A stretch of 6,533 nucleotides of DNA from an uncultured Slackia sp. (GTDB lineage: Bacteria > Actinomycetota > Coriobacteriia > Coriobacteriales > Eggerthellaceae). The notes under the pieces were generated by a model that made no database searches, had not been told where the DNA came from, and saw nothing but the letters and a program-made list of their open reading frames with translations. This document shows, piece after piece, positions 1 to 6,471 of the stretch. The stretch covers positions 1 through 6,533 of the forward strand of contig USEQ01000076.1 of the NCBI GenBank assembly GCA_900553655.1, given 5' to 3'. Position numbers and translations under genes: made by a program. Position 1 is the first letter of the stretch, and every line of letters starts with the position of its first letter.

Positions 1-1
1 A

Positions 2-37
2 CGCGAACTCCTGTTCGGCGACGGTACGCCTGAATAG
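2..37 (+). CDS. C-terminal end of a plus-strand gene (partial)
   Basis: Eleven sense codons read in from the left edge and end in TAG at 35-37; the readable tail is RELLFGDGTPE. The reading is supported by position: the stop lies 27 bases before a strong hairpin that can terminate a plus-strand transcript, and the next gene converges on it. Too little is present to name a family. It could be a chance open frame, since another plus frame is also open here for about as long. Confidence 0.4.
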   Translation, partial: RELLFGDGTPE

Positions 38-64
38 CCCGTGCGGAGAACATAAGCCAAAGAC

Positions 65-101
65 AAAGGCCCGAGCTTCCATCAATGGAGCTCGGGCCTT
101 T
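65..101. terminator. Bidirectional hairpin terminator between convergent genes
   Basis: AAAGGCCCGAGCTTCCAT and ATGGAGCTCGGGCCTTT form a long inverted repeat with one bulged base and a two-base loop. The core GGCCCGAGC/GCTCGGGCC stem is perfect. A short T-run follows on both strands (TTT on plus, TTTGTCTTT on minus). It sits 27 bases after the plus-strand stop at 37 and 28 bases beyond the minus-strand stop at 130, so it plausibly ends both convergent transcripts. Confidence 0.75.
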
Positions 102-129
102 CCACGCTTGCTATAACGCCGCAGGGTAT

Positions 130-279
130 TTATTTGGCGGCACCAATGCGACAGATAGTGGTGCCGCAGTCGGGGCATTTACCCTTCGTGATGGGTTTGC
201 CGTTTTTCGTGGTTCCCTCGACGGGATCCTGCATGACCTTCTTTGCCTTGCACTTCACGCAGTATGCCTCAATAGCCAT
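130..279 (-). CDS. DUF5679-type small zinc-ribbon protein, 49 aa
   Basis: A 49-residue protein beginning MAIEAYCVKCKAKK and ending CPDCGTTICRIGAAK. Two CxxC knuckles (C7/C10 and C35/C38) separated by 24 residues make a treble-cysteine-pair zinc ribbon, with an extra cysteine at 43. The pattern (AYCVKCK near the start, a Lys/Gly/Pro-rich middle, a KGxCPDCGT second knuckle and a short RIG tail) matches small actinobacterial proteins placed in the DUF5679 family, whose role is not established; nucleic-acid or protein binding is a guess from the fold. The ATG at 279 is preceded by TGGAGG with five bases of spacing, a near-ideal ribosome binding site. The gene stands alone: terminators flank it on both sides (65-101 and 407-443), so it is probably monocistronic. 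The length is typical and nothing is broken. Confidence 0.9.
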   Translation of the reverse strand: MAIEAYCVKCKAKKVMQDPVEGTTKNGKPITKGKCPDCGTTICRIGAAK

Positions 280-283
280 GGTT

Positions 284-290
284 GCCTCCA
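284..290 (-). promoter_or_regulatory. Ribosome binding site of the zinc-ribbon gene
   Basis: Minus-strand TGGAGGC lies five bases before the ATG at 279. It is a strong Shine-Dalgarno and fixes the start of an otherwise very short gene. Confidence 0.8.
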
Positions 291-351
291 AACGTAGTAC
301 GAAATACCGCAGGAGCAGTCAGGCGAAAGCGCTGCTCACACGGGAAATGCC

Positions 352-357
352 ATCATA
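352..357 (-). promoter_or_regulatory. Possible -10 box for the zinc-ribbon gene
   Basis: TATGAT on the minus strand matches the -10 consensus at five of six bases, within an AT-richer patch between the upstream terminator and the gene. No convincing -35 hexamer lies 16-18 bases upstream. The transcript would have a leader of about 65 bases, including a GAGCAG/CTGCTC hairpin at 313-337 of unknown meaning. Apart from the ribosome binding site and this box, I see nothing else in the 280-406 gap. Confidence 0.25.
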
Positions 358-406
358 ACGTATTTGTCTATCCCGAAACCCAATAAACACGGGGTTCATA
401 CGGATG

Positions 407-443
407 AAAAAAAGCCGCATCGTCTTCGATGCGGCTTTTTTTT
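407..443. terminator. Perfect bidirectional intrinsic terminator
   Basis: A7, then GCCGCATCG, a TCTT loop, CGATGCGGC, then T8: a perfect nine-pair GC-rich stem with A- and T-tracts on both sides, so it can work in either direction. On the minus strand the A-tract follows the TAG stop of the M28-like gene at 444-446 with no spacer. It ends the three-gene minus-strand operon and insulates the zinc-ribbon gene downstream. No plus-strand gene runs into it. Confidence 0.92.
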
Positions 444-3400
444 CTAAATATTCTTAAGAAGCTCCACGACAACGTTCGCACTTCGATTAAGAGCCTCAGC
501 GTCGATATTTTCCAGGATATCGTCCGCCTCGGCATAATACGCAGGCTTCTTTCCGTCCATGCCAACCAGCGTCATGGCCTGCATGCGATGCTTCTGAGCA
601 TAGCTCGCAGGACTCTCGCGCCAATCCACCCTCTCGGCATGGATGTCAACTCCGGACGCTTGAGAAGCCTTGCGTATGAACCTCTTCATACGCGGCGAGC
701 AAGACACCTGTTTGATAGCGCCTTCTCTTTCGAGATAAGACAGGCTCCCCGCGCCGAGCGCCTCAAGGTTCACGATGACGGCGCCACGCATGTCGGAGGC
801 ATGGTCGGCCAAGAATGCCTTGATGCCCCCATTGCCCGCCAAATCGGAACCAAGAGCGACAAACCACACTTCGGTATTGATATCTCCTGCCGCGAAGGAG
901 TAAATCTCCTGGATATCCTCTTCGTGGGACTGATGTACATCCTCAGGAACAACCGGGTTGCCCGAAGCCTCCGCAGCGGCGTTTGCCGCAGCAAGAGCGG
1001 CCGCAAACGCATCCGAAGATACTGCAGGAACGCCCTGGCGATACCCGGAACTACGAGCGGCATCCGAACCGTCTTCTTCCTGCTCCTTCCTAGGCAAGCG
1101 AGCCTTAAAGCCGCCGAATGCACCACCCTGCCATTCGTCATCCTCGCGGAAACTTTCCCAACTTCCACGCGCCTTGCCGGCCGAGCGAGCGTCGAAATCC
1201 TCATCTACGCCAAGCCATTCATGGGCGCTTTCTTCCTTCTTTTCCTTCTTGCGACGGAATTTGCCGAAGAATTTGCCAACGCGCGACTGAGGCATCTCAA
1301 CATACCCAGGGCCAGCAAACGCGCCCGTTTCGGTGAATTCCTCTTCAAACACGGAATCGTCGGCGTCATCGACATAGATATCGTCGGGATCGACATTTTC
1401 AAGAAGCTCGTCTCCGACAGGTTCCGCACCGATGGCTCCAATAGCGGCGAACGACCCCGTCATACTCACGCTGTTGTTTTGGGTCTGGCTTTTCGTCGCA
1501 GCCTCCCCCCGATCAGCCGAAGGCTCATCCTCGATGGAGGGGAGCGTGGTTGAAAGGAGATTCTTGGCGGCCTCTTGCCCATTCGACTCGGCAACGCTTG
1601 CCAAAGGGGCGCGCTGACGAAGGTCGTCGAACGAAATAGGCTTCGGTTCAGGAGCCGAAACCGAAGGCAACACGATACTCGGAAGGTCGACCTTGGGAAT
1701 CCTCGGCGTTACGACCCTGCCGGGAGCCTGGTCGATAGCCGGAATGGAGGGAATACGGCGCTCTGCCTCCATGACGGACGGCTCATTCTTCGACCCAATG
1801 CCGCCGACGACAGGGAGAGCCGCCGTCGCTTCGGAGGCGACCGAAACGGGCTCCTGCACAGCGCCAGGCGCAGAAGAATCGCCACTAGTTTCCGCAGTCT
1901 CCTCCTGATGGGGAAGGCCAGCGTCCTCGGATGCGACAGCGGAACCGGATATGCACGAAGAAGCAACAGAAACAACCTGCGCGGCAGAGGCCATAGGCTC
2001 TGCTTCGCTCACGCTAACCGTCATATCTTCCATCTCGTCCGCGGTAAGCGTGACGACTGCCCTTTCCTTGCGGGCGCGATCGCGAAGCTCCTCGGAACGA
2101 TCCTCCGGCGGATTGTAATACATAGCCTGAGGATTCACCGCTGCGGGGCTATCAGAAACTCGAACAGCCTCGGAACCGCTATCCAATCCCTCCGCAGCCA
2201 TGCGAAGCGCGTCAAGGTCAAGATTTCCGGCATCCGAAACAGCGGGCATCGCCGTGGTGCGCGACCCATCTGCTTCAACGAAAGCGACGCTCTCGTCATC
2301 TTGGCCGACCCCTTTGACGGGAGGCATTGCGGCCGTACGTCCCATATTCGAGAAATCAAGCACAGGAAGCGCCTGGAGCTCTTCGCCCTGCTTTTCGCCT
2401 TGAGCATCCTGGACCGAAGTCTCCTCTTCCAGGAATGCATCCACCGACATCACGCCCATGGCGTCGCGACCGTCGTCCCCGAAATCGAACGAATCGGACG
2501 GCTCTTCGACAATCGGCGCCGTTGCGTCGGCCTGCGAAACCTCCTCGACGACGGGGGTCTCGTTGCCCTCTGCAACATCGGCATTTTCCTGCGCATCCTC
2601 CTCAGCAGAAGAATCCCTTTGGGGCTCGTCGCTAGCATCTTCGACAGACTGAGCGCTCTCTTCTTGGGAGTCGGCTTTCCCGGAGGGGTCAACAACGTTT
2701 TCGGAAAGCTCTTCTTCCTGGATTGCCGGCTGGTCTCCATCGCTGAACGCGGGGGACTCTACAAAGTCCTCCACATAAGGAACGGGAGCAGCCGATCCGG
2801 GAATCTCCTCGATTTCACCCACAGGCTCTTCGGGAGCCTCTTCGATTCCAACAACCTGTGGCTCCTCGGGACGAACCGCATAGCGTGAACGATACGAAGA
2901 ATCGCTCGCGACAAGGTTCTGAGGATAGTTCTTGCGAGCTTTTTCCGTTGCCTTCAAATACCAATCGGGCACGTTTGGCGCAGGCTTTTTGGCAGCTTCC
3001 TCAAGCGCTTTGGCCCGTTCTTCTTCGCGAATGCGCTCTTGCTCGAGCTCGTAAGCAGCCGCAAGCTCTTCAGCTTCTTTGCGAGCGCGCTCGGCAGCCT
3101 CGGCTGCCTGAGCCGCCTCATGAAGCTCTGCAGCCTTGGCTGCAGCGGCAGCAAGGGTATCAACGGGCGTGCTTGACGAAACGCTACGCCCCTCTTTGCG
3201 CGACTGGGACATCTCTTCGTCGACTGCAGAACCGCCGACTTGATTTTCTTTCGCTTGGGCCAAATCGCCCGATGCATCGTGCACGCGTTCCACGCGTCGG
3301 CCATCGGAGGTGCCGTATTCGTAGGAAATGGTCGCTCCATCCGGAACGACCCCTGCGGCATACGCCTCTTCTTCGCCGTGCATGACACCTTCTCCTGAAG

Positions 3401-4148
3401 GCTCGGACGCCGCCTCCCCGTCGCTGATGCGACGAGCGACCTCAAGCATGACCGCAACGCCGGCCGCGTTCGCGTTCGCGCCTTCGTTATACGCCGCTGT
3501 CTTCTCCATAATGGAAAAAACTGCGGGAACAGCTACGACAACGGCGAGAATCAAAGACAAGGCCATGAGAACCGTGCCAGCAATTCCCTCTCCGTTGAAA
3601 AGAACCTGACGCACGAGCAAAATCAGAGGAATAAGGCACATGGAACCCATGACCGTATACTGAAGAGGCTTCTGGAAACCGACCAAGAAACTAGAGAGGT
3701 CATGGCGAACCTTGCCGCTATCGTAGTTCGCCACCAGAATGACCTTGCGGCGGCGCGTTCCAGAGCCATCGGAATCGTTCGCCGGCTCGTATTTCGCAAC
3801 AACGTTCTGGCTTACACCCTTCATGAAAAGCTGGGAAAGCACAGGCTTATCGAACGATTCCGCAATATATATCGCTGCAGAGAGCACTGCCGCAACGACC
3901 GCGGGAACCGCAAGAATAGGAACGAACAGGGCAAGAATCGTCGCCACAATCGTGACGGCATAGCAAATCAATTTAGGCATAAGAGGATTCGCATTGCAGG
4001 TGAAATCCTCTATTTCCACCGGCAAATGAGATTCCTTCTGGAAGCGCTCCGTAATATAGAGAGCCGCCTGCTGCTCCTCCTCCGTCCCTGCTGGACGAGG
4101 CCCGATCTCTTGGGAGAGGTAGGCGATATGGTCTATGGGTGTGCTCAT
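444..4148 (-). CDS. Membrane M28-like pseudopeptidase with giant disordered insert, 1234 aa
   Basis: The N-terminus (DHIAYLSQEIGPRPAGTEEE, residues 6-25) is the classic opening of M28 zinc exopeptidases. The rest of the fold is present but split: VILVANYDSG (136-145), GANANAAGVAVMLEVAR (223-239), WFVALGSDLAGNGG (1095-1108), VIVNLEALGAG (1124-1134) and YYAEADDILENID (1204-1216). Each expected zinc position is altered: His to Asn141, bridging Asp to Ala226, Glu to Leu1103, Asp to Glu1129, and the final His to Ala or Tyr at 1205-1206. The general-base Glu is Asp1102. Catalysis is therefore unlikely. Four hydrophobic helices (about 58-76, 78-96, 163-182, 190-211) form two hairpins. There is no signal peptide and RRRK follows the first hairpin, so the soluble parts are probably cytoplasmic. 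Residues 243-1080 are an acidic, low-complexity insert with a charged coiled coil (331-390) and a basic patch (956-973). Typical M28 proteins have 300-600 residues. ATG 4148 follows AAGAAGG at five bases' spacing, 60 bases after the upstream gene. M28-like fold: confident. Function: unknown. Confidence 0.88.
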   Translation of the reverse strand: MSTPIDHIAYLSQEIGPRPAGTEEEQQAALYITERFQKESHLPVEIEDFTCNANPLMPKLICYAVTIVATILALFVPILAVPAVVAAVLSAAIYIAESFDKPVLSQLFMKGVSQNVVAKYEPANDSDGSGTRRRKVILVANYDSGKVRHDLSSFLVGFQKPLQYTVMGSMCLIPLILLVRQVLFNGEGIAGTVLMALSLILAVVVAVPAVFSIMEKTAAYNEGANANAAGVAVMLEVARRISDGEAASEPSGEGVMHGEEEAYAAGVVPDGATISYEYGTSDGRRVERVHDASGDLAQAKENQVGGSAVDEEMSQSRKEGRSVSSSTPVDTLAAAAAKAAELHEAAQAAEAAERARKEAEELAAAYELEQERIREEERAKALEEAAKKPAPNVPDWYLKATEKARKNYPQNLVASDSSYRSRYAVRPEEPQVVGIEEAPEEPVGEIEEIPGSAAPVPYVEDFVESPAFSDGDQPAIQEEELSENVVDPSGKADSQEESAQSVEDASDEPQRDSSAEEDAQENADVAEGNETPVVEEVSQADATAPIVEEPSDSFDFGDDGRDAMGVMSVDAFLEEETSVQDAQGEKQGEELQALPVLDFSNMGRTAAMPPVKGVGQDDESVAFVEADGSRTTAMPAVSDAGNLDLDALRMAAEGLDSGSEAVRVSDSPAAVNPQAMYYNPPEDRSEELRDRARKERAVVTLTADEMEDMTVSVSEAEPMASAAQVVSVASSCISGSAVASEDAGLPHQEETAETSGDSSAPGAVQEPVSVASEATAALPVVGGIGSKNEPSVMEAERRIPSIPAIDQAPGRVVTPRIPKVDLPSIVLPSVSAPEPKPISFDDLRQRAPLASVAESNGQEAAKNLLSTTLPSIEDEPSADRGEAATKSQTQNNSVSMTGSFAAIGAIGAEPVGDELLENVDPDDIYVDDADDSVFEEEFTETGAFAGPGYVEMPQSRVGKFFGKFRRKKEKKEESAHEWLGVDEDFDARSAGKARGSWESFREDDEWQGGAFGGFKARLPRKEQEEDGSDAARSSGYRQGVPAVSSDAFAAALAAANAAAEASGNPVVPEDVHQSHEEDIQEIYSFAAGDINTEVWFVALGSDLAGNGGIKAFLADHASDMRGAVIVNLEALGAGSLSYLEREGAIKQVSCSPRMKRFIRKASQASGVDIHAERVDWRESPASYAQKHRMQAMTLVGMDGKKPAYYAEADDILENIDAEALNRSANVVVELLKNI

Positions 4149-4153
4149 ACTGA

Positions 4154-4160
4154 CCTTCTT
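4154..4160 (-). promoter_or_regulatory. Ribosome binding site of the M28-like gene
   Basis: Minus-strand AAGAAGG lies five bases before the ATG at 4148. The 60-base gap to the upstream stop at 4209 shows no convincing promoter or terminator, consistent with cotranscription. Confidence 0.65.
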
Positions 4161-4208
4161 AATGTCGATATCAACTCGAACATGGGCATATTCGCAGGAC
4201 AGTATAAC

Positions 4209-5609
4209 TTATTCGATTGGCTCTCCCAGATATTCCCTAATAAACGCATCCGATTCAGCAGCCCGTTGACGAGCCTCAAAATAGAGAGACCTTTCCTCTT
4301 CAACGTTTTTCTGAAAAGCGTCGAGAATCGGCTGTGCCGGCTTTTTCGGGAGACGCGATGCCAAATCAACGGCTTCGGCATCAGCTCGATTGTATTCTTC
4401 GTTGAACGACTCCGCCGTCGCCTTGTCCTGTATATAAATGGCCTGGTCGCTTTGCACTGCGAATCCATTCTGCTCTATGCGCTTTGCAATATATTCCTTC
4501 AAGACAGAGAAGTCGGCACCAGGATAAAGACCCGACGCTTCGTCAAGCTTCGCCGAAGCCTCTTCGAAAAGCTCCGTAGCCTGCTCGCTTTTCGCCTGCG
4601 ATTCCTTCGTGTTCTCTACCGTCGTATCAGAAACCAGCATCGCAGCTTCCTGCATCAATCCATTCGCTTCTTCCACGGCGTTCCAAGCTTCTTCGGCCAC
4701 CGAAACCGCCTCAAGAGCCTCGATGTCCGCTTTCATAAGGACTTCGGCGTACTGCATCATGGTCCTTCTTGCGTCTGCCGACTCCACCACCTTTGCAGCC
4801 GCATCCTTGCTTTCCTGGGATGCCATATCGGCCGTGACCTCTTCAGCAAAAGCAGTAGCCGCCTTGAGGTGGAGCTCGGCATCCTCCATCCCTTGTCCGA
4901 CCGACGCCATTTCGTCACGCGAGGCCTCGGTGACTTCCTGGGTCACGATTCCGTCCATCTCGATGACAAGCTCATCCGCCCTGGATATCTCCGTAAACGC
5001 CTTGTCGAGCAGGCCCATGCTTCTTGCGTATTCCTGATACTCCCTTGTTAGGTATAGTCCGCCGACGACCAATGCGGCAACCGATGCCGAAGACACGAGC
5101 GCCGTGACAATCGCACGGCGTATCCTACGAGCTCTCTTCCTTCTCTTGATCTCGGCATCGGGGTCGGCCAGAGCGCGCTCGCGCATTCTTTCTTTGCGCG
5201 TTTTCGCCGACGCTTCCTTCTTCGCCAGCTTCGAGGCAAAAGAACCAGGTCGCGTCGCTCCGCTTTTCCCATCTGCAGAGGCGCCTTCTTTCGCTTTGCG
5301 ATTCGTCCCTCGTTTGCTTTCTGGCGCAACGCGAGAGGCTCCTTGCTGAGAAGAGCCGACCGCGCCCGAAGAGGGCTTATCTATGAAAGAGGCCTTCTTC
5401 TCCTTCTTCGGAGAAACCGTGAATATGGACAAATCGCCCAGGCGAACCTTCTGGTCGGCTTCTCCCAACCTGTTGTCCGCCTGGCTTTTCAACCCATCAA
5501 GGACCGACAGGGAAATCTCGTTCGATCTGCCTGCCGTATTCTTTTTAATATGAAGGCTCGTGGCCATATCTTTGAAAAGATGGGCACTCCCCTTTTCCCT
5601 GCGCGCCAC
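4209..5609 (-). CDS. Single-pass membrane protein, disordered N-tail and helical C-domain, 466 aa
   Basis: I do not recognise a named family. Numbering from the GTG at 5609, residues 1-165 form a basic, Ser/Lys/Gly-rich, probably disordered tail. It contains a hydrophobic-patterned stretch EISLSVLDGLKSQ near 31-43 and ends in the very basic KRRKRARRIRR (155-165). One transmembrane helix follows (about 166-187, AIVTALVSSASVAALVVGGLYL). By the positive-inside rule the tail is cytoplasmic and the C-terminal 280 residues lie outside. That region is Ala/Glu-rich and almost wholly helical. Segments such as ATELFEEASAKLDEASGLYPGAD resemble TPR helices, while others look like coiled coil. Start choice: the GTG at 5609 has AAAGGAGG four bases upstream. 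The in-frame GTG at 5639 (476 aa) has no Shine-Dalgarno and sits at the edge of a stable hairpin, and the ATG at codon 15 (5567) has only AAAGA. The gene lies 73 bases after the helicase stop and 60 before the M28-like gene, all codirectional. An extracytoplasmic sensor, scaffold or envelope-assembly role is inference only. Confidence 0.8.
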   Translation of the reverse strand: MARREKGSAHLFKDMATSLHIKKNTAGRSNEISLSVLDGLKSQADNRLGEADQKVRLGDLSIFTVSPKKEKKASFIDKPSSGAVGSSQQGASRVAPESKRGTNRKAKEGASADGKSGATRPGSFASKLAKKEASAKTRKERMRERALADPDAEIKRRKRARRIRRAIVTALVSSASVAALVVGGLYLTREYQEYARSMGLLDKAFTEISRADELVIEMDGIVTQEVTEASRDEMASVGQGMEDAELHLKAATAFAEEVTADMASQESKDAAAKVVESADARRTMMQYAEVLMKADIEALEAVSVAEEAWNAVEEANGLMQEAAMLVSDTTVENTKESQAKSEQATELFEEASAKLDEASGLYPGADFSVLKEYIAKRIEQNGFAVQSDQAIYIQDKATAESFNEEYNRADAEAVDLASRLPKKPAQPILDAFQKNVEEERSLYFEARQRAAESDAFIREYLGEPIE

Positions 5610-5613
5610 TTCG

Positions 5614-5621
5614 CCTCCTTT
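5614..5621 (-). promoter_or_regulatory. Ribosome binding site that decides the GTG 5609 start
   Basis: Minus-strand AAAGGAGG ends four bases before the GTG at 5609. It is the strongest Shine-Dalgarno near this gene's start and lies inside the frame of the longer GTG 5639 alternative, which argues for the shorter, 466-residue product. Confidence 0.6.
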
Positions 5622-5638
5622 GTTCTGCTCCTCGAACA

Positions 5639-5670
5639 CGCCGCGACCAAGGCCCTTTGCCTTCGCGGCG
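5639..5670 (-). other. Intergenic hairpin after the helicase gene
   Basis: CGCCGCGA and TCGCGGCG flank an inner AAGGC/GCCTT pairing around an AAAGG loop, giving a strong two-part stem in the 73-base gap between the helicase stop (5683) and the next ribosome binding site. No T-tract follows on the minus strand, so it is not a standard terminator. It may modulate readthrough, RNA processing or stability within the operon, or be incidental. Confidence 0.45.
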
Positions 5671-5682
5671 AAAGCAAAGAGC

Positions 5683-6471
5683 TTACGCCCTATTCTCGCG
5701 CAGTATCTCTACTGCTTCGTCAATGCTGCAAAAACGAATGGTACGCGACGGCAACGAGTTCAAAAACACCTTTCCGTATCCCTTCGTCAGCAGCCTCCTA
5801 TCGGCAAGAACAAGCACACCCTTGTCCGTGGAGGACCTGATGAGCCTTCCCGCCGCTTGCTTTATTTCTATAACAGCCTGAGGAAGCGTGTAATGCGACC
5901 ATGCCGACTGATCGCGAAGAGCTCGTTCGCACGACAAAGGATCCGTGGGCTTTGCGAAAGGAAGCTTCGGTATGACGACGCTCTTCAAGGTTGCCCCGGG
6001 AGCGTCGAACCCTTCCCAAAAACTTTTCAGCGCAAAGAGCGAGAGATGCTCGTCTTTCAGGAAATCGTCACGAAGGCCCTTGGTCGAAACGCCCCACTTC
6101 TGGCATACCAACCTCAATCCCTCCTCCTTCATGACAGGGTCGACCGCGTCGAAGCAAGCTTCCATCTCCCTACGATTGGTGAATAGGGTAAGCATGCTTC
6201 CCTGCTGCGCCACATGAGCCTGAGCAAGAAACCTTTGGAGGGATTCGAGGTATCCCGGCTGATTCGGCTCGGGTATGTCGTTTATGACGACAACCTGCAT
6301 GTTAGCGTCATAATCATAGCTCGATCCCAAAAGGCACGTATCCGCCTGGGAGGATTCGCTCGAGTTGAGGCCTATAGAACCAATGAAGTTCCTGAAGTCC
6401 CTCCCGATGGTTATCGTTGCGCTTGCATAGGCGATGCTCTCGGTTTTTTCGTACAGCGTCTCGCTCAACAT
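5683..6471 (-). CDS. DinG-family ATP-dependent DNA helicase, C-terminal half
   Basis: This is the second RecA-like domain of an XPD/DinG superfamily 2 helicase, which unwinds DNA 5' to 3' using ATP. Visible motifs, numbered from ATG 6471, are SAT (17-19, motif III), LTLFTNRREM (94-103, motif IV region), SFWEGFDAPG (150-159, motif V), the LPF element (170-172) and QAAGRLIRSSTDKG (205-218, motif VI with its arginine finger). The tail DRRLLTKGYGKVFLNSLP is typical of DinG/YoaA proteins. The Walker A and DEAH-type motifs and any iron-sulfur domain should lie upstream, beyond the window. The frame is closed by TAA at 6481-6483, so this reading begins at ATG 6471 with only a weak GCGGGC upstream. 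The neighbouring minus frame encodes the expected preceding helicase residues (6465-6533), implying a one-base deletion. The piece alone cannot be an active helicase. It is the first gene of the operon seen here. Confidence 0.85.
   Translation of the reverse strand: MLSETLYEKTESIAYASATITIGRDFRNFIGSIGLNSSESSQADTCLLGSSYDYDANMQVVVINDIPEPNQPGYLESLQRFLAQAHVAQQGSMLTLFTNRREMEACFDAVDPVMKEEGLRLVCQKWGVSTKGLRDDFLKDEHLSLFALKSFWEGFDAPGATLKSVVIPKLPFAKPTDPLSCERALRDQSAWSHYTLPQAVIEIKQAAGRLIRSSTDKGVLVLADRRLLTKGYGKVFLNSLPSRTIRFCSIDEAVEILRENRA

Noticed and set aside
313..337. GAGCAG/CTGCTC hairpin in the zinc-ribbon gene leader, considered as a riboswitch or small RNA
   Set aside because: Only six pairs with a loose loop and no conserved aptamer features that I recognise.
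429..1553. 374-codon open frame on the plus strand
   Set aside because: Lies wholly antisense to the M28-like gene; the translation is Arg/His-rich without motifs, and the opposite strand carries clear domain motifs.
1575..2888. 437-codon open frame on the plus strand
   Set aside because: Antisense to the insert of the 1234-residue protein, with no ribosome binding site and low-complexity Arg/Asn/Leu-rich translation. Long antisense frames are expected from the codon bias of the GC-rich coding strand.
4149..4208. Possible promoter (TATACT near 4201-4206, minus strand) for the M28-like gene
   Set aside because: No -35 element at proper spacing, and the gap is short enough for readthrough from the upstream gene.
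3702..5051. 449-codon open frame on the plus strand spanning two minus-strand genes
   Set aside because: Crosses an intergenic gap between two well-supported genes and has Arg/Leu-rich composition with no recognisable domain.
5610..5639. GTG start at 5639 giving a 476-residue product
   Set aside because: No Shine-Dalgarno precedes it and it sits at the end of a stable hairpin, whereas the GTG at 5609 has AAAGGAGG just upstream. The longer form is still possible.
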